Below, in pieces: positions 32,514-44,211 of a DNA stretch of 64,000 nt. Position 1 is the first letter of the stretch. Each line of letters opens with the position of its first letter. The DNA is from Stachybotrys elegans. Its lineage: Eukaryota > Ascomycota > Sordariomycetes > Hypocreales > Stachybotryaceae. Where the stretch lies: positions 248,001 to 312,000 of the forward strand of contig JAGPNK010000011.1 in assembly GCA_020746835.1 (NCBI GenBank). Reading direction: 5' to 3'. Below the pieces are notes generated by a model. The model was not told the origin of the DNA, searched no databases, and worked only from the letters and a program-made list of their open reading frames with translations. The position numbers were made by a program, and so were the translations under genes.

Positions 32514-34157
32514 ATGATGCAGGGCCTAGATGAAACCTTCTTTATTTCTGTGCAGGAGCTGAATGCGTCTTCTCTCGATCAATGCATTCATTTCACAAGG
32601 TATGGCAAGAGGTGTAAGTGGTCCCTGAAGGAAAGGGATCTGGAGAAGGCCCGAGTCCTCCGCGATCAAGTCGTCTCGGCTGCTGGTGGAACCGTGGAAC
32701 TCGATCTCCTCCAAAGGTACGCCCTGTCGAATTGCTGCTCAAAAGCCCAACACCGAAATCGCCTAGAAGATAGAGGCCTCTTGGCGCCTTTGGCTATCAG
32801 GTGGCAACAGGAGCTGCAGCAACACCAAAGGACCGAGCCTGAGCGATCTACTATTGGAGTTGCGAAAGAGCTTGAACAAGAGTCTAAACTGGACTCCAAC
32901 CCCAACAGCGGGTCTCCATTACCCACAGACACAGGGCGCCGTTATAACCTTCGCCAGAAAACAAACACCATGTCCGCATTAGTCACACAACCTGTCCCGC
33001 AAACACCACTATCCGAGTTTCGTCCACACCTCACCGAACCTGGCGACGATGATACAGTCTCCTTCAAGATTCGTGGCCCTCTCGAGAGACGCGACTTCCG
33101 ATCTGGCAAGTTGTACATGTTTAAACGAGAATCTTCTCCGGGGCATGTCAAGATTGGTTGGACGTCTCAACGCGTCCAAGGTCGACTTGAAGAGTGGGCA
33201 AAATGCGGATATACGCCTGAGCTTTTGTTTCAGGTCGACAATGTGCCACACGCGCAGCGGGCAGAAACCTTGATCCATTACGAAATGATAAAAGAGTGGC
33301 GCGCAGAGAGAATGTGCAAGGCCCCTTCATGCGGAAAGTCACATCGGGAATGGTTCCAAGTCGAGGAGCAGCGAGCAAAGCAAGTGATTCTTGGCTGGGC
33401 TTTGTTCTTCAAGACGGCCGTGCCTTACGTCGACGGATTACTCAAGGAAGAATGGCGACAGGTCATCGACACAATGGACAAAAGGGGAGAGTTGATTACC
33501 GGCAAAGCTTTGCTGGAAATTGACGTCACTAAGCAAATCAAATCGGCAGAAGTTCTTGCAACCCAACTTCCAATCAAAGAGGAGCAGCTTGTCCTGGCCA
33601 AGCCGCCAGACATCAACACGGCAGAATTGGGAGAAACGGACAACCAAGGGGCAAAGGTGAACCAGTCTCAAGACATCAAACTCTCTTTTCCCATGTCCGC
33701 AAATCCGGTCGCCACTTCTGACCTATTATTCCAACCAATCAAGGAGGAATCGAGATTGCCAGAGCTGCGCCCGATGTTGAGCGAACTTACTTCCAAGCTG
33801 CCGACTGAGACACTCTCAGAACAGCCAATGTCGACGGTTCACTTCCCGTCCTTTTCGACAAGCCGTGTTTTGGATTCTGGCTTCCCTACGCCCAATGGTT
33901 TGCCCTCCCCCAGCATTACATCGGATAGCGAGTGGAGATTCCAGTGGAATTTTTCGCCACCCAAGACGCCATCAAGACCTGTAATTGCCTCTGAATACAG
34001 GCCCAAGGTGTCTCTGAAGAAATCAAGGGTTGGAAGCATATTCATAGGTGAAGGTCAGACAACTGGAGCATCGATCTCGGGAAAGCCTGTGCCGGAGCTG
34101 ATACCTCTTCCACCATCTCCGCCACTCTCGCCGCTAGATCATGTAAAAGAATTATGA
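32514..34157 (+). CDS. T5orf172 (GIY-YIG-like) domain protein (547 aa)
   Basis: A single exon. The central domain, about residues 195-305, has KLYMFKRESSPGHVKIGWTS, then VQGRLEEWAKCGYTPEL and HYEMIKEWR. This is the T5orf172/DUF1766 version of the GIY-YIG fold, with the KIG.T strand and the Arg of RLEEW. It ends with SHREWFQV. The N-terminal part (CIHFTRYGKRCKW) has spaced Cys typical of fungal members. The C-terminal 200 residues are Ser/Pro-rich and likely disordered. The domain occurs in phages and fungi. Nuclease activity is plausible but not shown, and the first Tyr of canonical GIY is replaced by LYMF. Family members are often dispersed in accessory regions. Confidence 0.8.
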   Translation: MMQGLDETFFISVQELNASSLDQCIHFTRYGKRCKWSLKERDLEKARVLRDQVVSAAGGTVELDLLQRYALSNCCSKAQHRNRLEDRGLLAPLAIRWQQELQQHQRTEPERSTIGVAKELEQESKLDSNPNSGSPLPTDTGRRYNLRQKTNTMSALVTQPVPQTPLSEFRPHLTEPGDDDTVSFKIRGPLERRDFRSGKLYMFKRESSPGHVKIGWTSQRVQGRLEEWAKCGYTPELLFQVDNVPHAQRAETLIHYEMIKEWRAERMCKAPSCGKSHREWFQVEEQRAKQVILGWALFFKTAVPYVDGLLKEEWRQVIDTMDKRGELITGKALLEIDVTKQIKSAEVLATQLPIKEEQLVLAKPPDINTAELGETDNQGAKVNQSQDIKLSFPMSANPVATSDLLFQPIKEESRLPELRPMLSELTSKLPTETLSEQPMSTVHFPSFSTSRVLDSGFPTPNGLPSPSITSDSEWRFQWNFSPPKTPSRPVIASEYRPKVSLKKSRVGSIFIGEGQTTGASISGKPVPELIPLPPSPPLSPLDHVKEL

Positions 34158-34584
34158 AGCCTTTGATAGTCTTTTATTATATTTGTCATACTCTCTTGAA
34201 TCTGGGTTGAGCAGAACTTTGCTTTGGAAGGTACTGTTTAGATTTTCCCCCAACGTGATCGACATAGTTCAGAAAGCGTGTATCTCTACATCGCTAGGTT
34301 CGGGTAAGTCAGGGGCGGTTCATCACTATGAAGAAACTCACAATAGTAGGATTTCATTTTCCGTTCCTGTTAGAATGACGAGTGAAGCCAGACTCGGTGG
34401 TTGCAGTGCGCTGATGTCATTTCCGTTGATGGGCCTTGCACGTCATTAGACCCTCCGTTTGACGTACTATATTACGACATTCGCTTAAACATATCCAATT
34501 ATATAAATGGAACACAGCCTCGTGCATAGAATACGTTCATTTACTCGTTTTCTACAACCAGCATTCAATAACTGTTTAAATGCC
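34158..34584. other. Intergenic
   Basis: Promoter of the FMN oxidase. An AATTATATAAATGG stretch at 34496-34509 places a TATA box about 80 bp before the start at 34585. Confidence 0.45.
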
Positions 34585-35979
34585 ATGTCTGATCCCAACA
34601 GCCCTCATATCAAGAAGCGGGATACCCCACCATGGGGCCTTTATCAGCGTGAGAATTTCTTGAAGATCAACAAGAGAGAGACGCCTCCATTCAATACCCG
34701 TAAGTATAATGATACTCAAAGACTACATGCTAACTTCCCAGACCCCGTTCAACTTGAAAAGTTGGCCCAGCAGACACTGTCACGGAATGGATGGTGCGTG
34801 TGCATGCGTATTGATTGAGCGACTGATACGAATCGCGGCGTTAGGCTCTATGCGTCATCAAACGCCGGCCTTTCTCATACTCACCTGGCAAACCGCCAAG
34901 CCTTTTATCGACATAAGATCGTGGCTCCTCAACTCATAGACACCAACGAGCGGTCCATGCGAACAACCCTTTTTGGCCACCAAGTTGCTGCGCCATTTGG
35001 CCTTGCGCCAATTGGGATCAACAAAATCTATCATCCCCAAGCTGAAGTTCCTGTTGCCAAGGTAGCAGGAGAACTTGGCATCCCCTACTGTTTGTCTACA
35101 GCCGGATCAACTTCGATCGAGGCTGTCGCACAGGCAAATGATACAGGAAGGGCAGCCAAAGCCGAGGCTAGAGTTCCGGACGGGCCCCGTTTCTTCCAGC
35201 TCTACATGCCGCACGACGATGAATTGACCATCTCCCTACTAACCAGGGCTCATGCATCTGGCTTCACCGCATGCATGCTCACCACTGATACTTGGCAGCT
35301 TGGTTGGCGCCATGACGACGTCGCAACTTCAAACTACGCGTTTTACCGCGGGATTGGCGCAGACCTGGGCTTGACGGATCCAATTTTCAAGAAGCGACTG
35401 TCTGAGAAGGGAATTGATCCCGATAAACAGCCAGCGGAGGCGGCAACCTTGTGGATCGACACTATATGGCACGGCCGTGCTTGGTCCTGGGATAAGGCCG
35501 TATGGGCTCACAAGAAGTGGCAAGAGATCAGTGGCGGGAAGCCTTTCCTCGTTAAAGGTATTCAGCGTGTCGACGATGCTCAGAAAGCCGCAGACCTAGG
35601 TTTTGAGGGTATCATTGTCAGTAATCACGCCGGACGTCAGATTGATGGTGCGATTGGCAGTCTCGACGCCTTGGAAGAGATTTCAGAAAAGGTCGGGGAC
35701 CGCCTTGTGGTGACGTTTGATAGTGGTGTCCGAGGTGCTGCAGATATCGTGAAGGCACTTGCTCTAGGCGCCAAATTTGTCTTCATTGGGAGACTATGGG
35801 TTTGGGGTTTGAGTATCATGGGAGAGCAGGGTGTAAGGCACGTTTTGAAGGGCTTATTGGCCGATTTGGACATCCTTCAATGTGTTGGTGGCATAAGGAA
35901 CATCGGGGATATCAAGAAGTCGCTGTTGCAATCCCAGCCGAAGGGATATAGTTTGATCCCTGAGCGAAGCAAACTATAG
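34585..35979 (+). CDS. FMN-dependent alpha-hydroxy-acid oxidase, lactate 2-monooxygenase-like (433 aa)
   Basis: Exons 34585-34699, 34742-34793 and 34845-35979 give 433 aa. The TIM-barrel oxidase pattern is complete: LFGHQVAAPFGLAPIGINK near the N-terminal FMN site, YCLSTAGSTSIE, FFQLYMPHD, TTDTWQLGWRHDD, PFLVKGIQ with the FMN-binding Lys, then SNHAGRQIDGA containing the catalytic His and the Arg that holds the carboxylate. DSGVRGAADIVKALALGAKF is the phosphate-binding segment. SNHAGRQ in place of SNHGGRQ is usual in fungal lactate monooxygenase-like members. It oxidises 2-hydroxy acids, probably in the cytosol or peroxisome. No peroxisomal SKL is present; the C-terminus is RSKL, which only resembles it. 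Confidence 0.88.
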
Positions 35980-36209
35980 CTTCAATATTAAGACCATCTG
36001 ACGATAGATATCAAATCAATAAATAAGATGGCAAGAAATTTTGGTTAAGAAAGCCTGAGGCTTATTTATTCTATAGGATTCACCCGTTATAGCCGGTGTC
36101 TCATGTTTGAGTTGCATATGGATGACATACTGCTCTTTCACGAAATCTACCAAGAGCCCAGCACGGGAATTGTTCATGCCATCCCAAATACAATTCGGAG
36201 TCGACAGAT

Positions 36210-36854
36210 TTATCGCCACGAACACTGATGGCAGCTGATTCTGTCATTGTACGGCCACCCGAGCTGGGGAAACCTGTCCCCTCCATTGACAATAAGGCCA
36301 TCGCCATAGCAGTAACCGCCAGAATCTGCAGAGTATTCGGTCCACTAAAAGAGTCAATTTAGCCATCATAGAAATTTGTTTCCATATAATGCGGTAGATA
36401 TGGTAGGAGGGAAGGCTCGGGTACTTACGTAGATGCATCTCTTGTCAGCATCGAAACCTTCAACACTGGAAATCCTGTCGTTCCACTGTGAAACTTAGCA
36501 AATAGGAAGCGTTTCTACCCTGAGAACTGCCACTTACATCGCCCCCAATATAGTGGCCAATGTTGTCGATGCTGAATCTGTGATAGACACATGGTCCACT
36601 AAAGTCCCAGTTGTCACAGTAGCGGCCAAACGAAGACTGACGACGACCAAGTTGAGGCTCATCGTCGGTCTGGTTGGCCTTGATTTCCAGGGCCTTGCCA
36701 AAGTTAGTTGTCAAATATATACAGGAGCACTAAGTTTGGGTCTTACTTGTTTCAATCCCTCTTCTTTTGTAAGGGTGAGACGGTGTGAAGAGTCCACCGC
36801 CGTGGTGGCTGAAGCCAAGGCCACCAGCGCTGTCAAAGACCAAAGACGCACCAT
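36210..36854 (-). CDS. Secreted beta/gamma-crystallin-like protein (151 aa)
   Basis: Four exons (36747-36854, 36538-36693, 36429-36485, 36210-36344), each phase 0, give 151 aa. The signal peptide is MVRLWSLTALVALASATTAV. A short propeptide ends at LGRR, a Kex2-type site. The mature part of about 93 residues has six Cys and two Greek-key-like halves, each ending in an NDRIS signature: GGDWNDRISSVEG and GWPYNDRISCHQC. The first Cys segment is FGRYCDNWDFSGPC. NDRIS after a Gly/Trp turn is typical of microbial beta/gamma-crystallins and of small secreted antifungal proteins of that fold. TATATAAA lies about 90 bp upstream. The fold assignment is inference from motifs. Confidence 0.72.
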
Positions 36855-38522
36855 TTTGGAAGTTGTCGTGCAAGTATATTGAGCTTGAGTAGAAATCTGT
36901 AGGGCGATGAGCAGAGGGATGGGGGACATAGGATGCAAATCGGAGTTTATATATTTTTCTATCTCAGGTCCACAGAACAGCCGTGAGGCCTTACCGACTT
37001 ATCACGGTCTCCCAGCTCGACAAGGATTATCATTCAGAGTCGTCGGTCTAGATTGGTCTATGACATTGGCTGCAGTAGCGCTTCATCGTATACATAATTA
37101 TAGCACTCCTTCACAATGCAGCCCAACGAACTCGAAAGATGATTCCGGATTCAGTCAAGAGGCACGGTTTCCTTTGTCATTAAGTCATATGTTTGTAAGG
37201 GGGCGGTGGAAGGGCCCTTGAAAGTGGACCGGAAGATTTTGGCCTCATCCTTCAGCAAGCCAGGCAACCAGGCTAAACCAAAGAGCAATAGATACCCATG
37301 GTAAGGTTAGGGAGAAGCAGATATTACCTGCCCAATTCAACCAAGCCCAGCCAGTACGTGCGGATCTGCGTGCAAGGAGAACTTACCCAAACAAAACAAA
37401 AAGTAAAAAGAAAAAGCAAGGATAAGGGTTTGGAGTCTGGAGGCAACAACCCATAAATCAGGTTCCAAGGCTCGGGCAGATTCGTGGACAATCGCACAGC
37501 CGCGCCGCCAGTACTATTAGGAGGATATGATCTCTGGCCAAGCCTCAACAAAGACTAGGGACTCGTTGAGAAAGCCAGCATTATGGGGAAGATCCCTTAC
37601 CCAAGCTAGCGACAGGCAGTGCCCTTCGGAATACAGCCCCCGCAATCTGTAAGCATCTAAGGCAGCCTAACCACGTAGCTTCAACCCGAAATGGCAATAA
37701 GATTCTAGTGCTTGAGATGGGGCTGGATCCTAAAAATAAAAGTGAATGCAGTCACGAGCCAACCGTTAGAACTCGATGCATAACCAAAACGGCTGTGCAA
37801 TCTCCAGTGACGATTATGCACAGTCGAGTCCCGCAGGTTTATACTAGAATCTACAATCAGGCGACAATTATTGGCATTTGTCGAGGGCTACATAAATGCG
37901 CTTATGCTCCAGGGAAAGGAACCACGGGTTCGAAACATGGTAATTGTATGCTGTTCCCTCTCTAGGTATGGGCGATACTACTCTAGCTACTTGTGCCTTT
38001 AGAAAGTAAAGCAGGGCCCTAAATACTGATCTTTAGTAATTATCCCTGACTTCGCAGTGCGCCATTCAGTCGTACTGGCCGAGATATAAAATGCCCCCAA
38101 AATAGCTGCCCAATCGTAATTATCAAAGAACTTGAAGGAATATGCAGATCCGTGAGCTGCCTTGATTCGCCTCCTTGTCCGCAGTTTGGTCGATCGGGCT
38201 ATCCTGATCCTTTGGGTTGTTGCCTTGGATGCCTATTGTGAATGGGTAAGCGAAGAAGAAAACAAGGAGGCAAGAAATATAACGTTGTAAACAAAGACTC
38301 GTAGAGCTGATGTCCCCTGTTATGCATATTTGCCCCAGAACTTGATGTATTGGTTGCCAGTACGCGCTAGCGGTTGCATACACTGACATCACATATATCA
38401 GGTTACTCTTTCATAGTAATGGAAGGATTTTTATATTATGGAACGATGTAAATTAGTTCTGGATAAATTATGATGTTTACTATAGATTCAAACGGCATAC
38501 TATACAACTCCTAGATCGTTGT
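36855..38522. other. Intergenic, 1.7 kb
   Basis: No gene recognised. A TTCGAAA motif near 37930 looked tRNA-like, but no cloverleaf could be formed. Confidence 0.45.
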
Positions 38523-40175
38523 TCATTCTTCAGACTCATAGTCACAGCCCCATTTCCAATTCATGGCTGGCAGCGCGCAATACTTCAGGCCTGTCTTGAT
38601 GTTATCGCTGCACGGCGATGTTTGCTCCCAGGCCGGGGTTACCTCCATGACAGTATCAATCGTCAAGCCGCCCGTAATACATCGGCTGGCAAGAGACGCC
38701 ATTGTGCCCTTCAGTGACCTAATACCATATTGCATAAGTTCTCTCCTATTGAGTGCCCTTATTGAGCCTTAAGGCAGTATGCTAGGTAGCCAGTAATTCC
38801 GGCCACCTTGACCAGGACGCGGCATCACCCCGGTAACAGGGACTGTGGCGTTGGCGACGCCATTCAGAGGGGCAAGGCAGATAACATGGCCAAAGATGCT
38901 GTCACTGGCGCTCCACAGGCTGCTGCACTCATCGACCCATGGGCTGAAGTGTTGCATATTTTCCAAGCAAAGCCGCCTATGTGGCGAGACAATTCCAGTT
39001 CCAGGCACCTATTGGCTTCCTCAAGAACATATATCTACACAACTTAGAGGCAGGTAGAGTTTGACGCCACGGATGTCTTGTAGTTGGGAATGAGGTTCCT
39101 GTTGGCCATCTAGATGGAGGCTGAGCGACGGAATTCTGGGTGGCTAAAGCATTGTAGGTATTGCCAGCCTTGGTTGTATACTTGTTCCCAGAGACAGACG
39201 CTATTGTCCATAGGAGAAATCAGTGGGGGTGGAATATCCCTTGGGCCAGTCTTGCCACAGCGTTGAAAATTATACTTGAGACGCTCTTGGTAGAATTGGT
39301 TGCAATTGGATAAGCGGTTCGTGCCATCATAGCGTTTCTCTCGACATAGCAGTACGAATGCATCTCTGCTTGGGGCATACCCTTGTATGAGTCGACAGTA
39401 GTATAATACAGAATGACATCTACGCACAGGGGTTAAAACAGCTATCGAGGGACATGCGTCTGTCTGAAGTCTTACCGCTGCAGTATTGGTCGCTGACGCT
39501 GTCCTTGTAACAGGTTTCGTTATATCGGCGTACATACAGCCGCCGAGTCGCGTGAGGAGCGTCCCGTTCTCCAAAGTGTATCCTTCGCAGCACGAAGAAA
39601 CGTTGTCAAACCACGACGTCAGGCTGCGGCTACAGCCAGCGTTACGAACACAGTTGGTAAGCGTCTTGTTTTAGAGAGAGCCACGATCCTTGAGCCGGCG
39701 GATTATGCTAACCTGTCTTCGCACATGACGCGCTCGCCAGCGCTGCTTTACACGTCGGGGGGAGGTTGAGTCTCGACGCGTCAGCCTGGGCGCCAGTCCA
39801 CTTGGAATCCTGGCAGGTTTCCGTTGCCGACAATGGCCAAGGAGCCCTGGAGCCACGCTAGCATCGTCGAGACGTAGCCGTTCTTGTTACTGGCAGCCAG
39901 CGTGGCGCATTGCCGAGAGACGAGATCATCTCAATAATGGCCTTTACGGCAATCTTGTAGAGCTAAATGTCCTTGGACTGGCGGATTTCCAGGCTGCGCT
40001 GTTGGCTGTTCTCTGTCTTGAGGCATTCCTGACTGTAGTTGTTGAACCAGCTATAGAGGCCGGCACTGAGCGTGTACACGGACGGCCCGACGACGCGCAG
40101 TCCTTAACTGATGAGCCCTTGCGGTGATCAAACATGGGACCCGATGGGAACAGGCCCGTCTGGATCGGCACGGGA
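38523..40175 (-). pseudogene. Degenerate multi-LysM secreted protein gene
   Basis: Conserved stretches are scattered over all three reverse frames. They include GPSVYTLSAGLYSWFNNYSQ near 40080, an IAVKAIIEMISS segment near 39940, FYQERLKYNFQRCGKTGPRD then IPPPLISP near 39260, and a LysM-like ECSSLWSASDSIFGHVICL near 38890. These occur in this order in large fungal LysM proteins. A TAG at 39963-39965 replaces what is TGG in SKDIWLYK. Other breaks separate the pieces, and no signal peptide or full LysM unit survives. The G-to-A change at the TAG fits RIP. Family assignment is from memory of this architecture. The upstream limit is uncertain. Confidence 0.55.
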
Positions 40176-40588
40176 CTCCTGGCTTTGGCTGGTAGTAGGG
40201 CGACTCTGTCTGCAGCATGCTAAGTAGATGTCTTCGCGCTGTTAAGCTGGTATTGGTACAAAGACAATGCTCGAACGAACGACCTTGCAGGGCACTGCAT
40301 ACAAATCTACAAAGAAAATGAAAAGCTGGGCAGCTTCTTAGGCTATACCATCTGTTCTATCTCGTCCATGACTCGTGCAGCGCAACGGGTCGGGCTTTAT
40401 TTCCAATGACCACCGCACGTCGGTTAACTATGATGATCCTCCTTAAGATCTACAATGAACCACTTGAAAGCAGAGCGAGAGGCAAGTCATATATAATGAT
40501 AGCGTACGTTTTAAATACACCATGTATTCATTGCCCATTCTCTTTCAGCTTCATCTCGGAGTACTAGCCTGACTACACTGCTCGCTCC
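40176..40588. other. Intergenic
   Basis: Nothing recognised; probably upstream remnants of the LysM pseudogene and the 3' flank of the next gene. Confidence 0.35.
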
Positions 40589-40966
40589 TCAAGCACTGGC
40601 AGAGACTGTAGCGACAGGCTCCTCCTCCCCCTCCTCTCCCGCCTCTCTCCAAGAGCAAGGAAACTCGCTGAATGTTCTATCACCTCCGTTCTCCCAGGTC
40701 ATGACCAAGCAGCGCTTGGAGCTCTGGTGTGAGAACTTGAAATGACCCCTCTTTTTGCCCCAATCCATACAGAAGTCAGTCATTCCAGGCACCGAGGTGC
40801 GTCGGCAGCCCTCGTTGGCATTGACCTCGTATCGGCCAAAGTCGGTGTAGAACCATCCACTAGTGTTGCAGACACCAATGTTGTTGCAGTATGATCGCGT
40901 CTCGAGCCTGTCTGCATAGGCAGTACCTGCCAGCAGGGCAACGAAAGCCGTGATATCAAGACGCAT
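40589..40966 (-). CDS. Small secreted protein with six cysteines (125 aa)
   Basis: A single exon. The signal peptide is MRLDITAFVALLAGTAYA, followed by a mature domain with six Cys: YCNNIGVC, EGCRR, DFCMDWGKKR, KRCLV and FPCSW. The C-terminal tail is acidic (EEGEEEP). The start at 40966 was preferred over upstream codons because the hydrophobic signal begins there and a TATAAA lies about 200 bp upstream (41165-41171). Trp/Lys-rich GKKRGHFKFSH suggests a basic surface. I recognise no named family; an effector or antimicrobial role would be a guess. Confidence 0.65.
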   Translation of the reverse strand: MRLDITAFVALLAGTAYADRLETRSYCNNIGVCNTSGWFYTDFGRYEVNANEGCRRTSVPGMTDFCMDWGKKRGHFKFSHQSSKRCLVMTWENGGDRTFSEFPCSWREAGEEGEEEPVATVSASA

Positions 40967-42747
40967 TTTGATGTTGTTGGGTTTGTCAAAGGTGGCTAAG
41001 AGAGAGTCAGTTGCGTGAAGTAAATTAGGAGCAAGACAATCGGACTGTGATGTGATGGAATATGGGAAAATGGAAGACCTTTTCACGTACTGAATGGCAA
41101 GTTTAGGCAGGCTGATTGTGTAGATGATCAAATAAAACTGCTCGGATAGACGTGCGCAACGTGCCCTTTATACAATTTTTGCAGCCTCTTCCATCTCTTC
41201 CCCCGTTCATCGAGGAACCTTCCAAGCTGTGGGTAGCCCAACTTGCTACGCGAAGGATTCTAGACCCAAGAAAATTGACATTGGCAGATTGGTTATCTGA
41301 ACTGCGCTAAGAATCCTGTTGGACAAGTATGGGCACTTTTGTAGCTTGGCAGACTCCTCAGTAGCCAGACAGCTGTTCAGTGTTAATAGAAATATTTAAT
41401 TCGTCTAAGACTGACCGCAAGGAGATGGAGGCGGGCCAGCAATTGAGGAATTGAGAAAAGCCACATCCATTTTAGACACTAAACCGAGAATGGGGCTTCA
41501 CCCGTGCGGTGCCGAGTTTTGGCCCCTGAAGAGACTAGAGCAAATGGATCTTTCCGAGCAAGTAGAACTTGAAGTCCAGTGACATAGTCAAGCTGTCTGC
41601 CAGATACTCACTTTACTGCCTGGCGCGGGAGATTATATTAAAGAAGGCGCGGAAGACAAATATTCATCTGTTTATGGTACTCATCTGCCTCAAAATGCAT
41701 ACAAAAGCAGTGCACCGAGATAATTCCATAGGTGGCTAGAAGAAGATGGATTGATTGTAGGTCCCACTAACCATTGCCTGATATCCATGGACGTTGAAGG
41801 GCACCCGCAACCTCGTGGGGATACCCTCAGTTAACCAAAGCTAGATGCGCTAAATGCATACCGTATCTTCGCTTCTGTAAACCCGTTCTGTTGCCAGTGA
41901 TGCTCAAGACTGAATTTTCTGTGTGAACCATGGATAATACTCCACTACAGGACCTTTGAAGTTCGAGTGCCACTCCCCCACTGCGTATTAGAACACGAGC
42001 AATACGAGTAATACGAGCAACCCCAAAACATTAGAGATGGATATTTGGCAACCCACTAGCAATAATGAGAGCCCTGGAATTAGCAAATTTAAGGTCAAGA
42101 GACCCAATCATGCTTCAGGACTCTTTGAGTATCAAATACTAAAGTTCCATTACAGTCGAAGAATCGTCAACTAGGCTCTAGGAAGGTAATCAGATGCTTG
42201 GCCCTTGGCATTTCTGTCATAAATGTCTTGGGCGCTGCAAGGTGTATTAACAAGAAGCTGTTGAGCGAGGCCACGTGTTTCCAGAAGAGCTCTTAGAGGT
42301 CGATACCCTGTCGCATGTCTTCAGAGCTTGATGAATGATTGCGTGGTTCGTGTACGCCAAGAAAGATGCAAAAAGCTGCACCATGCATGAGAAATGGCTA
42401 AACTGTTTGCCAAGGCCTTTTCTTCCCAATAGCGACATGTAACGGGTGGGCACTGATCGCTTATCCTTCCTTAACTTCTCAAACGTAGAGCTTTAAAAAC
42501 TCGGTATGAGCTCTTTCCCCAGATACACGTCGGTGCAACGAGCCAACCGACCTACTGGCCATAGTCGTTGGAGGCTGGAACTTGTCGGGTCTACATGTAG
42601 ATAGTAGATTCACGGGACGGGGAATGTCAGGTTTGATTCAGCACGTTGGTCTTCATCAATATTGTCTAGACTGAAACCCTAGGCCATATAAGTTTGGTCA
42701 ATTCCTTCCCAGCATGGTCTGGTCATGGTCCCGGTCATACTTCTGAT
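40967..42747. other. Intergenic, 1.8 kb
   Basis: No gene recognised. Composition is AT-rich with scattered stops. The only small repeat seen is ATACGAG(C/T)A, two to three times near 42000-42020. Confidence 0.45.
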
Positions 42748-44211
42748 TCACAGATAAAAGTAGCACAATTCACTTGACAGTGTATCCATGACCTCACTAA
42801 TTGTCGTCGATTCGGCCGCGTATCCCATGTCTAGAACGTCATCCAGCTGCGTCTTCCGCGAAGGTGGATCGTTGTTCCAAGTAATGTGACCATAATTTCC
42901 GTCACTGACTGATGAAAATCGACTGCGGGGGTCCAGATATTGCCTTTATACAGTCAGTCTTGTAGTGGATTACAAACCTCATGCGTACCAGAAAATCCAC
43001 ATGCGGTCTATCATTCCGTGATGAACCCAAAAGGCTGGATCACCAGGGGAAGTAAAAACATCAGCACCGGGGTCGCCCCTTTAACACGTCAGCCAAGTAC
43101 CCAGACAGAAATCTGAAAGCCTACCCTATCGTCCAATGTCCTGCTCCATGCGGACCAATCTCTATGGTGGATGGAACACCTTCCGAGAGGATGCGATACT
43201 GCCCCAAGGTGGGTGCCCGAAGTAGGTCTATCAGGTAAGTCAAGCAGCTGAAAGAACATTGATGAAACTTACTAAGTATTGCCGTATAATTCGCATAACG
43301 TGTCGTTAAAAGTGGTCCGATATCCCGTTTTAGTCCCCTTGGGTTCCATCCCAAGCCCCCAAGAGTACCCGGCGTTGTGCCCTCCAAGGGAATCACAGGG
43401 CCAAGATTTACAGTCATATTGGCAAAGGGACCGGTGGTGACGAAGCCTCCCCCGTTACCCGGAGGAAGCATGACAGGTGGCAAGTCCCCAGAGGGTGGAA
43501 TAACAGGTCCATTATGCGGTACGAATTCCCCATTTCCACCAAGGCTGTAAGGGTCTCCGTTGAAAATCGGCGAAGTTTCCGGTGAAGAGGCATACTTGGG
43601 CCAATCCCAGTACTAAGTGGTCAGAGTAAGAGGCACAGGGCCGATAGTGATCAACTTACAGGCTGATAACCTTGGTAACCGCACTCGTCTCTGAGGGCCT
43701 TTTCGTACTGATACACAAACCAGCGGTGCCATGGAAGGAAATTTCCAGTGAAATGTATCGCACGAGTTTGGTTGATATGTGTTGCAACAAAGTCGTCGAA
43801 CTTATGATATGTTACGTTGGTGGATTGATCAGGGCCGGTATTGCACACATACTCTAGATTTGGCTCCTGGTGCAACGCTTGATGGGGTACGAGCCGGCTT
43901 ATTCTGCAAGCAAATAACAGCATTCACGTAGTCCAACCGCTCTGCTTGAGAAAGAGAACCACTGGCCTGTTAATAGCAATTCTTGACGGGGCTATATATA
44001 CTTACTATTCACGTCGGAAAACGACCTTGTCAATTGTACAGGCGGCATCGCGACGGGATCGCCTGTTCTCTCGTAAGCGATCAACCCAGGATGCGTGAAC
44101 CTCGGCCTCAAGTGACGCAATTAGCTCCAAGACCTGGGAAGTACCATCAATCTCTTGAGCTGATGCGACGGAGACCAACGCTACAAGCAGCGATAAAGCA
44201 AATGGCTTCAT
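42748..44211 (-). CDS. Tyrosinase (394 aa), secreted
   Basis: Seven exons (44006-44211, 43853-43961, 43660-43800, 43273-43612, 43125-43227, 42989-43078, 42748-42943) sum to 395 codons. The signal peptide is MKPFALSLLVALVSVASAQ. The CuA region is DDFVATHINQTRAIHFTGN then FLPWHRWFVYQYEKAL, giving the second and third His. CuB has GPHGAGHW and DPAFWVHHGMIDRMW. YWDWP follows CuA as in the common central domain of tyrosinases. It lacks the long C-terminal lid and is close to the short secreted fungal tyrosinases, which oxidise phenols to quinones. Neighbouring genes are small secreted proteins. The acceptor of the first intron was chosen to restore REYGSLSQAERLDYVNAV. Confidence 0.9.

Noticed and set aside
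37840..37960. Possible tRNA (GGTTCGAAA string)
   Set aside because: No acceptor, D or anticodon stems can be paired around it.
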